A stretch of 64,000 bases of DNA from Sesamum alatum (Eukaryota; Streptophyta; Magnoliopsida; Lamiales; Pedaliaceae), in NCBI GenBank assembly GCA_034509735.1, contig JACGWO010000002.1, forward strand, positions 49,535,115-49,599,114. The letters run 5' to 3'. Shown piece after piece: positions 38,201-49,684 of the stretch. The first letter of the stretch is position 1. Every line of letters starts with the position of its first letter. The position numbers and the translations under genes are program-made. The notes beneath the pieces were generated by a model that saw only the letters and a program-made list of their open reading frames with translations, did no database searches and had not been told where the DNA came from.

Positions 38201-38800
38201 TTGTTTTTGTTTAAACAATATTAATTTTTAAAGAATAATCTAATTAATTTTTTAAAAATTACTATTCACTAAAAATATTATTTGATCTTGGCATGTAGAT
38301 GCGGGCAGAGATTTTAAATGATTTATAAATCCCTATGCATCTTCGCTCTAGCGAAATAGTTTTTTAAAATAAAACATGAGATGTACATAAAGACGCAATT
38401 AATAATAACTAGCCAACGAGAAAGCTGATAGTCTCACATCATTTAAAATACTTATTAACTATATTAATTGACATATTCTAATTTAGTCACAGCTAGAACT
38501 CAGTTTGTTGAAGAGCTTAATTTCTAACAACCGGATCAAATTAACCCTCATTGTAAAAATAAATCATTCCAAATATATATACATATATATATATGTTAGT
38601 AAAAACAACACTAAAATATTAAAATTTAAAATATAAATAGGAGAGTTTTGAAGGGTGTGGGCGGGCGAGTACAGCAGAAATACAGAGCACAAGCAAACGT
38701 ACAGCAGCAAAGGAGTTGAGGTGGTGCGTGCAAAAAGAACGCGCCCGAGAGTGAGGGCGGCGAAGAAGAGCGCCGCCACCGAGAACCTCGCCACCGGCAT
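35285..38800 (-). CDS. GT90 O-glucosyltransferase rumi homologue, copy B (first exon disrupted)
   Basis: Exons 37297-37856, 36480-36672, 36149-36213, 35781-35991 and 35285-35647 are open and in phase with each other. They carry the full GT90 domain (SCPDYFRWIHEDL, DLDLMFDCDDLPVI, FPDWSFWGW, HAYWKGN, KYILACDSVTLL). The first exon (38703-38800) is damaged. Compared with copy A it has lost the first ATG (ATG GAG became ATA AAG) and gained two single-base insertions (an A run 4 to 5 and a C run 2 to 3 on the plus strand). From the next ATG (38800) to the ancestral donor (GTACGT) it is 98 nt, so the join to exon 2 is out of frame. A phase-0 alternative donor exists at 38683 (GTATTT). Translation from Met at 37853 would lack the membrane anchor. 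Either a recent pseudogene or a gene with a shifted donor. Intron 2 holds a MITE. Confidence 0.75.
36711..37115. mobile_element. Foldback Mutator-like MITE in intron 2 of GT90 copy B
   Basis: Two long inverted arms (about 36711-36900 and 36937-37115) surround a short loop. The ends are GGAAAAACTGTAATTTTC and the complement of GAAAATTGCAATTTTCCC. Flanking 9-bp repeats TGTTTGTTA (36702-36710) and TGTTCGTTA (37116-37124) differ by one base. Copy A has a single uninterrupted GTTCGTTA in the same intron (near 32382), which is the empty site. Confidence 0.88.
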
Positions 38801-39409
38801 CGTCTTTATACCTTTAAAGGCTATCTGCTTCGTCTCTGATGAACAAAAATCCTACTACTTAGCCTCATCACAGAGACATCATCCTTCAAATTAAATATTA
38901 ACTCATCCAAAACCTGCGAAATATGAATTAATTAATTAATTAATGAGGTTTCCTATTTTGATTTGTACCATTGTTTACTTTTGAGGATGAGGAAGGAAAT
39001 TCTAATCCGAATCACATTTTTTAAGATATGAACTAATTATTATATGACTTATGTAATACACTTATCGTATAATTGGTATATAATTTAAGAAAAATGACCA
39101 GTCATTTGGTCATATCCTCTGTCCAAATTCTATCTCAAAAGTCAAAATAGTCAATTGCTGTCCTTATTTTGTCTCAAAATTTGAGATATATTTCAACCTA
39201 ATTAGCTTATTACATTAACATAAATCCAAATACTCCTTTCTCAATTAATGTTTCATCTTATATGTCTTTTACTTTACATGAACATATTATCTGGATATGA
39301 TATTCTCTTAAATTATAGAGGATATGGATTTTTTTTGCTTCTAACTTGTATATCTAAGTGGAATATAAAAATAAAATATTAATTCGGAATAGAGGATTCG
39401 AACTGCATT
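38801..39409. other. Upstream region of GT90 copy B
   Basis: Duplicate of the region upstream of copy A: both carry a TTAATTAATTAATTAA tract followed by ATGAGGT (near 34164 and 38930). AT-rich with no gene. It leads into ADF relic 2. Confidence 0.5.
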
Positions 39410-39850
39410 ACATAATTTTTCTTGGCTTTTTCGGTCACAGGATGATCAAAAGTGAGAATAAAAATAATCTACGCCAATTCAAGAATAGAATTAAAACATA
39501 AATTCATACTATATTCAGTACTTTATGCTCTGATTGTATGAATAATCGCCACACGCAAATACATACTATATTTGATACATTGTGCTCGATTTGCATGAAT
39601 AATCGCCATGTACCCTTATTTTGAACAAGTGAAATATGTATGAATTATTTAAGTACCATGTATATTCAATAACACTGAATATAGCAGCTATAAGTCTGAA
39701 ATTTAAGATAGAGCTAAATGCGGTTCAAGTCAAACCAAAAAATCGGGCTTCAACATCATCACATGGCGCAAACCATCAATAAATTGGGTTTCTTTACATT
39801 TTCGGTAGCACTCCTTTATACGTCGTTGAGTTGTAGATTGCATTTTATGT
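39410..39850 (+). pseudogene. ADF relic 2 (degraded last exon and 3' flank)
   Basis: It contains GGTCACAGGATGATCAAAAG, then GTGAGAATAAAAATAATCTA, matching the ADF exon 3 start. After an inserted element it continues with TTTAAGATAGAGCTAAATG, TTCAAGTC, CATCATCACATGGCGCAA and the 3' flank TTTCTTTACATTTTCGGTAG, as in relic 1. Multiple stops; exons 1-2 absent. Closest to relic 1, including the shared insertion. Confidence 0.75.
39509..39684. mobile_element. Small TIR element in ADF relic 2
   Basis: A 176-bp insert with perfect 11-bp TIRs CTATATTCAGT and ACTGAATATAG, at the same place as the element in relic 1. It is about 56 bp longer because of an internal duplication (ATGAATAATCGCCA occurs twice, near 39538 and 39595). 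Confidence 0.7.
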
Positions 39851-40256
39851 TCTAAATTTTCTTATATCTTCTATTTTATTCAATATACTGGCGTCATGTA
39901 TAAAAATGTGATATTATGTATTTTATTTAATAAATTTTATATACATAACATATATATTAAATAAAAAAAATATATTATGATTTGAAACAGAAAATACAAT
40001 TGATCAGATGACATGTTTCATTTCCTTTTCCAAATGCAAGGGGAAAGAAGACAGAAGAGAACATCCTTTGTACAACAACAACCAACAGGCAAAAAGAGGA
40101 CAAATGTAGTTTACGTAGCTGAATTGTCCTTTCCCTTTCATCCCTTGGCTTTCTTTCTTTTTTTTTTTTTTTTTTTTTTTTTTATTTTTTTTAATTTTTT
40201 TTTCTTTTGGGTTTTCCCTTCCTAAATTCAATAACTATTTTCAGCTGAAGAATAAA

Positions 40257-40550
40257 CTGTAATAATATTTGGGAGTAATTATACGGGTTTACTGCAATTT
40301 ACTTTTATGTGATATTATAAATGAATAAATTACTCTCTTATAAAAAACATAGTAATTTACCTTCCCGTATTTTTTAAAATGAAGCAATTCACCTCTCTCA
40401 CCTTCCTAGACAGGGAGGTGAATTGCTCCATTTGGAAAAATACGGAGAGGTAAACTAATTCATTTTAAAAAATACAAGGAGATAAATTGTTATTTTATGT
40501 TTCATGAGGTTGTAATTTGCATATTTACAATAATACAGAGGAGTTGCTTG
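40257..40550. repeat. Foldback MITE-like inverted repeat
   Basis: Centre hairpin GAAGCAATTCACCTC (near 40381) / GAGGTGAATTGCTCC (near 40416). The arms extend outward with imperfect complementarity (TTACCTTCCCGTATTTTTTA against TACGGAGAGGTAAAC). No clean target duplication was identified. Confidence 0.6.
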
Positions 40551-40574
40551 CATTTTTTCGTAACTATACCTATA

Positions 40575-40826
40575 CCTTTGGTCCATTTAAATAAGTTAGC
40601 ATTATTTTTTAAAAAATTACGCATACACTCATAAAAAATGTCAATATGATTTACACAAACTATCCCACTTTCTGAAAAATGACTCATACACCCCCAAAAA
40701 ACGTAAATAATATTACATAAACTACTCCTACTTTTTTGCTCTCAAGAATAGTTTTTGTAATTACATAAAAAAGGATAATTTGTGTAAATAAACCATAAAT
40801 TAGAGAGTGTAAATATAATTATCCCC
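40575..40826. mobile_element. MITE related to the 16228 element
   Basis: Right end TGTAAATATAATTATCCCC and the interior (ATTACGCATACACTC, CAAGAATAGTTTTTGTAATTA) match the element at 16228-16498. The left end is degenerate. Confidence 0.6.
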
Positions 40827-41547
40827 TAATACTTTGCACCTGAGTCCGGTAAAGTTATTTGCATAGACCTAATCATTATCTTTAACAATATGTAGTTTTT
40901 TTTAAAAAAATTATCTTTAATTAAATAATAGAAAATTCTACTTCAAATAAGATCCGACCAAATTCAAATTAATTATATTATGAATATATTATATTTATCG
41001 TGTGATCGATAGAGTATAAAAAAAAAATAACTAACTAGATAATAATAACACTTATAATATGTGGAGTTAAACATAATTTGAACAAAGTTCAAATTAGTTT
41101 AATATCTAAAATATTAAATGCCATAGATTTGTATATTTTATTAATATAGAATATAATTTTTATAAATTAAACTCGATCCATATAAAGAAAGAAAAACAAA
41201 TTTCTATTATAACCCGCACGTATTCCCATGTGATGACATTTCAAAATTCCAGAATCACGCCTTTGCTTTAAACTTGATATTCATCATCCCAAGCAAACTT
41301 TTCCGAGTTTAAGAAAAGGCGTCTCGCTCATAACACGCTTTCTTAATGATATAAGGGGAACAACAATTGTCAGTTAACTTAAATTTGCTTTAATGCATGC
41401 TTCCCATATATGTATAATCACATGGCTTTTACATCATTGCTGACCTGACCCATCAAGAAGGTCCTAATTACACTATTGCCCCTAAAATATGGATAATTAT
41501 GATAAATTACCATTCATGTACATACTTTTTCCAAACCAAGTAATTAA

Positions 41548-41790
41548 AGTTAGAGATAATTTAAATTTTCACCCTCTTACATATGGTCCGTTTTGCATAA
41601 ATCATCCAAATTTTTTGCATAATTACACATACACCTATCGAAAATATAAAAACTATTTACACAAATCATTCATATTTTAAAAAAATTACATATACATCTC
41701 TAAAAACACCAAAATAATTACACAAATTATTCCTGCTTTTTAGTTATCGAAGGTAATAATTGTAATTATATAAAAAGCAGGGAGAGGAAG
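41548..41790. mobile_element. Truncated MITE related to the 16228 element
   Basis: The left half (ATATGGTCCGTTTTGCATAAA, ATTACACATACACC) and the interior match the family, but the right terminal ATTATCCC end is missing. Confidence 0.5.
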
Positions 41791-42520
41791 TAATTTTATA
41801 GTATGGATCTTTATTATAAATTAATATTTTAAAGTTATGTTGCATTTTACACATAAATATTATATATATAAATGATATATTATAATTATAATATATATAA
41901 ATAATGATAATAAATATTCAATTATTGTACAAATCCAAATATGATGACATGAAATCATCTCCAAATAATAAAACTTAGCTAATCAAGATATATAGAAATT
42001 AAAATAAATAATCTCCAGGGAATCTAGATGATAAAAATTCATACATTTATTAATATATTTCCACCATCTACACTACTACACCTACAATAAAATAATTTTT
42101 ATTTCCACATTAAAATAGTCACCTACACAGCGAAACATCATACATAATGACAGCACCCCCCCTACTTTTAGCCCATTTTCAACCCACCCACACTTCTCTC
42201 CCTTCTTCACCATCCTCTCATTTTTCTTGCAAAATCTAAGTAAAGAGCAAAATTCCCTTCTGAAGAATCAATTGTTTCTCAATTTTGTTTGTTTTTTTGA
42301 TGAATCTATTTGTAGTTATTTAGCTCAATAAATGCGAAAAGTAGTGGTTTCGGACAACCTCGTTGTTTTGTTCTTGATGATTCCAGAGGGTCACTACAAC
42401 TCTTCATTTACCTCATTAATTAATTTTCCTCAGCTTAAGTATTAATTGTTTCAAGAAAAATCATTTGTTCTTCAACTGGGATTTTCCTCAGAAGTGAAGA
42501 ACCGGAGACCATTTACCGGC

Positions 42521-45500
42521 ATGGAGGCGATCCGGCGGCCGCTGGCGAGATCTTCGCTGGTGGCGCTCTTCTTCGCCGTCCTCATCGTCGGCGCGTTCAT
42601 TTGCACGCGCTACCTCGACTCCTCCGCTGCTGTAAGTTTCGTTTCCTGCTCTCTACTTTCATTCTCGCCGACACTGCTGCTCATTCTCGAGATGATATGA
42701 TATTTCCAGCTTTCTTTTTTATTTAATTTTTGTTTGTTTGTTTCAAGTCATTTGAATTGTTTATTATTACATTGAATTCTGATTTTGTGTTTTCAATGAA
42801 GTTGTTTGGGTGCGGTGGCCACTTGTTTGACTAGGATTCTATTGCATTATAGTACTTGTTTCACATAGTTAGGTGCCGTTGGCGTGGTCCTAAAACTATG
42901 CAGCTGCTACATGTGATCGTCACGTTGATTTTCGGGCGATCCAAAGATTGTATACTACTTTATGAAATCTTGAAAATGTGTTAGGACACTCGAACATCAT
43001 AATGTAGGAGGAAATTCAAATTGAAACATAGATGTTTCGAGAATTTATACGAGGGGCGAAAAAGTCAATTCCCCCTCCACCTGTATCCGGGGGCAAAGTC
43101 GAGTTCAGCCTGCATCACGAACAACGAAAAGTCTACTCGTTTGGTATTTTATTTTGTGTGGGTCGACCTATCTCATTTCCGAGTATGAACTTTGCGTGTA
43201 TGTGTGTGTATATATTTTCCGCCTCGTGGAGGAAAGATGTTATAAACTAGTTAAGTAAACTTAGTGTGGGATATGAGGGTATATGTACTAATTATGAGCC
43301 AGTATCAGAAATCAGAACTCAGAAGTTAAGCGCGCTTGAACATGAATAGTACTAGGATGTGTCAGGAAATGAGTAGTACTAGGATGGGTGTCTCCTTGTC
43401 AAATATGTATGTACATTATAATTATCGTTTTTTTGCATATTCGAATGACTTATCCGTTAATGACTTTGCTAGTGATTTTTGCATACTATAAGCACCCCAA
43501 AAGCCGACATTGCCGGCTGATGTGTTTTTTGGTGTTTCTCCTCTTGCAGTTGATGGACAGAAGTTCCCCACAGAACCCAATACTAACCACTAAAACGGTT
43601 CATGATTTCCCGTCTGAAACTACTCAAAACCACCAGAGCACTCCTAAGATCATAGACATTCCACTTAATTGTTCCCTCGGCAACGTGTCTCGGACCTGCC
43701 CCGCCAATTACTACCCATCTAAGATCTTTGTCGAAGATCAAAACCTTTCGTCAGCACCACCTCCGTCTTGTCCTGATTACTTCCGATGGATTTATGACGA
43801 TTTATGGCCGTGGAGGGAGACGGGTATTACCAAAGAAATGGTGATGAGTGCCAGCCGAACGGCTAATTTCCGGCTGGTGATATTGGACGGGAAAGCTTAC
43901 GTGCAAACATATAGAAAGTCGTTTCAGAGTCGGGACACATTTACGCTATGGGGGATCCTGCAGTTGCTGAGGAGGTACCCGGGCAAAGTGCCTGATTTGG
44001 ACTTAATGTTCGATTGTGTCGACTGGCCGGTCATCAAAAAAGAAACTTTCAAAGGTCCCAAGTACCCCGCACCACCGCCGTTGTTCCGATACTGTGGGGA
44101 CGATTCCTCGTATGATATCGTCTTTCCAGACTGGTCGTTCTGGGGCTGGTACGTAGATAATTAGTAAGATCGTGGTACTGGTTATATAATCTAGATGTTT
44201 GCATTGATACACCCTAACGTTTAGACATATTAGAAATCCGCCCGTTTTGAAAAATTACGCTGCATCCTTTGTAGTCATGTTTTACATCGTAGATTTCACT
44301 TTCAAGACTGGTAAAGATCGAAATCGACTGCAGAGAGTGCTGTGTAATCTTTCAAACTGATCATTTTTTTTTCTTTTTTTCTCTTAAATATATTATATGC
44401 CTAAACATTGACGGCGATAATTAATTTAGGCCAGAGATTAACATAAAACCATGGGAGGCATTGACGGAGGAACTAAAAGAAGGTAATAAGAGGAGTACAT
44501 GGACGGACAGGGAGCCGCACGCTTACTGGAAAGGCAATCCAACGGTTGCGCCAACCAGGATGGATTTACTCAAGTGCAATGTTACGGATAAGCAGGATTG
44601 GGGTGCTCGCGTCTTTGCTCAGGTAAACAACTAAGAATTCTACTGACAGTTTTCAAGAACTTGTGTCGTGAATATGAGTTGTGAACTCGAATATTTTGAG
44701 TCCATTTGTCAACACGAACGATTAAGTTATGACTGCATCAAAAGCAGAGTGCTGAAAGTGAAATTTGATGAAAAATTGCAGGACTGGCTGAAAGAACAGA
44801 AAGAGGGCTATAAGCAATCAGATTTAGCGAGCCAATGCGTTCACAGGTGGGACGGCCTCTCCGCTACAAATACTATTAGATTTCGGGTAGTTAAAAGATC
44901 TCATTCTTGTGCAATCTTGGCAGATACAAAATCTACATTGAAGGATCTGCGTGGTCAGTGAGTGAGAAATACATTCTAGCTTGCGATTCCGTCACATTAC
45001 TCGTAAAGCCTTATTACTACGACTTTTTCACGAGAAGTTTGATGCCGTTGCAACATTACTGGCCAATTAAGGATGACGACAAGTGCAGATCCATTAAACA
45101 CGCAGTCGACTGGGGAAATAGCCATCAACAAGAGGTAATCTCTCTCTTGCCATGTGATTGGGAACTGAACTTGAACTGTACATCAATCACACGACAAGTG
45201 TATATAATTAGTTCAGGTCTAACCAAACCTGTTAACAGGCTCAGGTCATCGGCAAGCAAGCAAGCAGTTTCATTCTAGACGAGCTGAAGATGGACTATGT
45301 TTACGACTACATGTTCCATCTCTTGAGCGAGTACGCCAAGCTCTTAAAATACAAGCCCACCGTGCCTAAGAGAGCGGTCGAGCTTTGCTCGGAGGCGATG
45401 GCTTGCCCTTCGCAAGGATTGGAGAAGAAATTCATGACGGATTCTCTAGTTAAAGGTCCGAGCGTTTCGAACCCATGCACGATGCCTCCGCCGTACGATC

Positions 45501-45601
45501 CTGCATCTCTTCATTCTGTAATTGAAAGAAAGAATAGTGGAATAAAGCAAGTAGAGACCTGGGAAAAAGAATATTGGCAGAAACAGAACAAGCAGATGTA
45601 G
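42521..45601 (+). CDS. GT90 O-glucosyltransferase rumi homologue, copy C
   Basis: Six exons, 42521-42631, 43550-44148, 44430-44622, 44782-44846, 44924-45134 and 45239-45601, encode 513 aa. Same family and exon plan as copies A and B, but transcribed in the opposite direction. An intact type II membrane anchor (SLVALFFAVLIVGAFICTRY) is followed by a stem region and the GT90 domain: SCPDYFRWIYDDLWPW, DTFTLWGILQLLRRYPGK, FPDWSFWGW, EPHAYWKGNP, KYILACDSVTLL, HYWPI and HAVDWGNSH. Splice sites are canonical (GTAAGT at exon 1). The FDCDDLPV segment of A and B reads FDCVDWPV here. The stem between the anchor and the domain is longer than in A and B (exon 2 is 599 nt against 551 and 560). The best preserved member of the cluster. 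Confidence 0.93.
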
Positions 45602-45925
45602 GAACCTTACACATCTTTTCCTTCTTTGTTTCTTTTCTTGCAGTTACATACAAATGAATGTATAAAATTGTCTCTTCTTATACTATGTTCATTATCTTAA
45701 AAGCAAGACTAGTAACTGTGCCAGAGAGGTAAAAGTTAGTTGAAGATGCAGTATGATTTGTAATAGAAAATTCAATATATTTTCTATCTTGTTTTGCGTA
45801 TCTGAAAATTTTGTCCTAAATACTATTTACTATGAGTCAGGGAATTTTCCAAAAATCACAAGTAATTATTAAAAATTGATTTAACAAATTGTGAACATGT
45901 GCAGAAAAAATATTAAATAAATTTA

Positions 45926-46364
45926 GGGTAAAGTATAGTTACATCTCCTGATATTTAACATAATTATAAATATTCTCTCATTATTTGAAAAATTATAAAT
46001 ACCACACTGAGGTTTGTAAGTTTTAACCAAATGCTTAAAATTGATCATTTTGCCTTTGATTCTTTTTTTTTAAATTGTAGAAAATTTAGTTTAGGCAAAT
46101 TGCATTATTGTTCCTATGTGTAAAAAACTTAAGAAACTTCTTCATGTGAATTGTAGTCTAAAAAAATTTAATTTTTTTTAAGAATTAAATAAAAAAATCA
46201 ATTTGCATAAGAGTATTTTGGCCTGTTCACTCATAAAATTGAACGAAAAATGGCCGTTATTTGTTAGACGGTTATAAATCTCAGGAGGGTATTTGTAATT
46301 TTTCAAACAACGAGAAGTTATTTGTAATTATGTTAAACCTCAGGTGAAGTAGCTGTATTTACCC
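45926..46364. mobile_element. Mutator-like MITE with 9-bp target duplication
   Basis: Begins GGGTAAAGTATAGTTACATC and ends GTAGCTGTATTTACCC. Perfect 9-bp flanking repeats ATAAATTTA (45917-45925 and 46365-46373). Interior shared with the elements at 50202-50597 and 61113-61513 (TTATAAATA, CCTCATTATTTGAAAAATTA, GTTAGACGGTTA). Confidence 0.85.
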
Positions 46365-48052
46365 ATAAATTTAATGTAAGACGTCAAAAATCTACATGGT
46401 TACCATTTGCTATAATAGCTTCTGTTGAAAAAAATAAAAAAAATAATATGAAATTGTGTATTAATAAAAGATTGAGATAAGAGTTAGACCTTTTTTCTTT
46501 AAAATATTATACAACGATCTAATATTCTGAATATTGCAATGCTACAAATTTGAATAAAGTACGGTAAAAAATATTTTGAAATGCTTTTAATAAAAGACAA
46601 AATATCGATGTTGCAAAGTACTTTGAAATGTAGTCGCATGCTTTTCAAATATGTAATGAAAGGGATCTATTTATAGAATTTGGAACTTGATAGGTGTTAT
46701 TGAATAAACATGTCCAACTAAAAAGATGTTTATAGAAGGTCATAAATTTTGAAATTGAATAGCCACAATTCTGTTCGAATGGACATATCATTTCACCAAA
46801 GGTCATACTATTTTATCATAATAGACACATCATTTTAATGGAATGACACACAACTTCATTGATTGGGATATATTTAGCTAATCAGACACAGTTGGATGAT
46901 GACTAGGGACCATCAATCATTGTCCACATGTCCTGAGCATGTCATGTATCGCACAATATAACCAATCACTTGTTACAATTTAATATAATCGAAATAAATT
47001 TATTAATTATAATAGAACACTATACATGAACTATTTATTTTATATTAAGACAATTGTAAAGTATTATAAAAATTATAATTTATGGCTAACAAATATATAT
47101 ATATATATATATATATTGATTATGTCATGGGCTACCCCACGAACCGCCACTTTGGGGTCGGAGGCAGCCGCTAACTCAATATGGTCGAAATATTTCAGTC
47201 TTCAGACAAGTGTTTTTCTTTTTCTTTTTGTAATAATTTATTTGAATTCAGACAAGTGTTATCAATATGCTGCGAGTGCGATGATTCGGGTGTCTGAGGG
47301 TATAATCAAGAAGTAAACAGGGTTGAGGATCCCACCTCTTTTTTGGGTTTTTTGGAAGTAGAGAAATTAATTATACTCCATCGTAATTTCTTTTAAAATT
47401 AAGGGTCTCAGTCATCAATATCAATTTTTAAATAAAAAGTTAATAATATATTTTTTCTTTGAAAAAAAGTAATTTTAGGATATTATTGTAAAAATACAAC
47501 CATTGGGAGTTTGTCATTACATTAAGCCGACGAGGAACAATGCGTTGGAGCGTACCATTACCACCACATGTTGACCGGTTAATTAAGTATACATGAAATA
47601 AAAAACAAGGAGAAATTATAATGAGCTACCATCAGTGGCATGATCATAATTATTTATTTTATTTGTTTGAAAAATTATAAATATTCTTTGATATTTGATG
47701 AAATTATATAATTCTTTGATTAAAATTTTTAATTGTTAATTTTGTCCTTTTTTTTAAGATTGAAAATTGTAAAAAAAGATTAGATGTGGATAGAAAATTT
47801 GAAAAATTGTAAAAAATTATTCATTTGATCCAAAAATATTTATTTTTCATAATAAAATAAGTAAAATTATACTTCGTAATCCACAAGGGTATTTTAGTCA
47901 GTTCATCATAAAAAATAAACAAAAACCTAACGTGAATTAATGAATTGAGTTAATTATTAGACAACAGTTAAAATAAAAAAATATTAATAATTTAATTCAA
48001 AACGACGAAAATATTTATAAATATGCCGAACTTCATAAAAACTCCTTCATAG

Positions 48053-48534
48053 TGTTTGGTTTTATTTTTAGTTTGTTTTGTTTTGATTCGTGAAGATAGA
48101 GAGAGAAAAATAGAGATAAATAAGTGTGTGTTAGAGATATAATGTATGTTTAGATTTGTTTTTGGAGTTAATTTTAAATAGTATAAAAATATATTGTATG
48201 TATTATGTTATATATTGGGAGACAAAAAATACTGTTCATTGTCAAATCATGTCTCTTTTATATATTTTTATATATGTATATAGTAATATTTATTTTTTTA
48301 TATGTATTGTGTTGTATATTAGGAGACAAAAAATACTATTCATTGTCAAATCATGTTTCTTTTATATATTTTTATAAATGTATATATATATATAATAATA
48401 ATTATTTATTTGTAGGTGGATATATGTATATATGGGAAAACGTGTCAAAACACCCAATAAAGGTATTTTGAATAATATTATGTTTGATTTTGTTTTTTCA
48501 ATTCTCAAAAACATTGGGGAAATGAAACCAAACA
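48053..48534. repeat. TGTTTGG-ended dispersed repeat, copy 1
   Basis: The termini TGTTTGGTTTTATTTTTAG and GAAATGAAACCAAACA are inverted. An internal 100-bp tandem duplication is visible (GGAGACAAAAAATACT..TTCATTGTCAAATCATGT at about 48219 and 48321). Most of it recurs at 49912-50186 downstream of the HIPP gene. No coding capacity. Confidence 0.65.
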
Positions 48535-48621
48535 AAGGGCTTGTATTTTACCCCAATAAGGAAAGGAGGAGTAAGTATGATGATGGTGGTGGGGTTGATG
48601 TTATTTGAAAAAGTGATGAGG

Positions 48622-48658
48622 CTCCTCCACCTCCACCTCCACCTCCACCTCCACCTCC
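48622..48658. repeat. CCACCT microsatellite in the HIPP leader
   Basis: About six perfect CCACCT units just upstream of the HIPP start, followed at 48797-48824 by a CT run in the same leader. Confidence 0.9.
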
Positions 48659-48874
48659 CGCTCGCCCAAATCAAATCAAAGGCTTCATTTATAATACCCA
48701 CACCGACCCTCCTTTTCACTCCCTTTTTTCTTCTTTTCCGGCAGAAAAAAGGGGCACTCCCCAGTCCCTACCCTCCACAATATTACATATCCATCACCTC
48801 TCTCTCTCTCTCTCTCTCTCTCGAGGTAGCCCTTTTCCTTATACAAGCAAGACACTGCACTTTCTTACATCAAC

Positions 48875-49684
48875 ATGTCTGTAAGTCTCTCTCTCTCTCT
48901 CTGTGTCTGGTTTGTGAAAGAATAATTTGAGTAATGAATGATGATGATGAGGGTGTTTGTTATTGAAGATGTTTGAGGTACGAGTTCCTAACTTGGACTG
49001 CCACGGCTGTGCTGCCAAGCTTCGCAAAGCTCTATTCAAACTCAAAGGTTTTGCTCTCCTCATTTCCATTTCCAATATATTATATACAAGTTTATAACCC
49101 AAATTTTTTATTAATTATATTAAGGGAAATTCTAACTCAAATTAATCACATTGGCCGGCACGAATCATATAGCAAGTACAATATCACATTGGTTGATTTC
49201 TTCTTGTACATTATAAGGCCCAAATAGCACATGATGCAAGATCAATCCATCTTCGCACTATATAAAAACTACGTGTTCTTATTTTCTGCACACGTTCACA
49301 ATCTCGTGTCTAATTTCTTAATAACTAGGCTCACATGCAACGTTAATCTTAGGTGTGGATGAAGTGGACGTGGACATGGAGTTGCAGAAGATAACCATAA
49401 CGGGCTATGCGTTGGAGGAAAAGAAGGTCATCAAGGCCATCAAACGAGCTGGAAAAGCAGCAGAGCCGTGGCCGTATCCAGGCCACTCATATTTTTCCTC
49501 GTTTTACAAGTACCCGCCTCATGTCATCAGCCATTACTACGACACTTCGAGAAATTATGTGGCTTCACCCAATCTGCACACCTTCTTCCACACACCGGCG
49601 GTCTACTCGGTGGCCGTCGCCTCCGATGACGCGGCTGCCTCCTTGTTCAGTGACGACAATCCTCATGCTTGTAGTATCATGTGA
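48875..49684 (+). CDS. HIPP: Heavy metal-associated isoprenylated plant protein (HIPP)
   Basis: Exons 48875-48880 (two codons), 48969-49047 and 49353-49684 encode 138 aa. A single HMA domain (about residues 3-66) carries the metal-binding CxxC as CHGC (Cys13, Cys16) in VPNLDCHGCAAKLRKAL, followed by VDEVDVDMELQKITITGYA. The C terminus CSIM (135-138) is a CaaX prenylation signal, placing it at membranes. The middle (YPGHSYFSSFYKYPPHVISHYY, HTFFHTPAVYSVAVASDD, SLFSDDNPHAC) is typical of one HIPP subgroup. A likely metallochaperone or stress-related adaptor. The ATG at 48875 is chosen because exon 1 (ATG TCT) joins in phase; the exon 2 ATG at 48969 is a possible alternative start. Confidence 0.9.

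Larger units (their letters stand above)
39851..42520. other. Repeat-rich spacer upstream of GT90 copy C
   Basis: Contains a 27-base poly-T tract (40159-40185), a foldback sequence (40257-40550), two copies of the GGATAATTATA-type MITE (40575-40826; 41548-41790, right end lost) and the leader of copy C (from about 42160). No gene is supported; the Lys/Phe-only ORFs here are translations of homopolymers. Confidence 0.5.
45602..48874. other. Intergenic region between GT90 C and the HIPP gene
   Basis: The copy C 3' flank keeps about 130 bp of similarity to the copy B 3' flank (TTTTACCTCTCTG, CTTGCTTTTAAGA, ACATAGTATAAG on the minus strand). A complete MITE follows (45926-46364), then a TA microsatellite (47094-47114), degenerate MITE-like sequence (about 47605-48035), a TGTTTGG-ended repeat (48053-48534) and the HIPP leader with a CCACCT repeat. 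No gene. Confidence 0.5.

Noticed and set aside
40004..40231. Lys-rich and Phe-rich ORFs
   Set aside because: They are translations of a poly-T tract on the two strands.
48541..48930. 129-aa ORF upstream of the HIPP gene
   Set aside because: It is driven by CCACCT and CT microsatellites (Leu-His and Ser-Leu repeats) in the HIPP leader and overlaps the true HIPP start in another frame.
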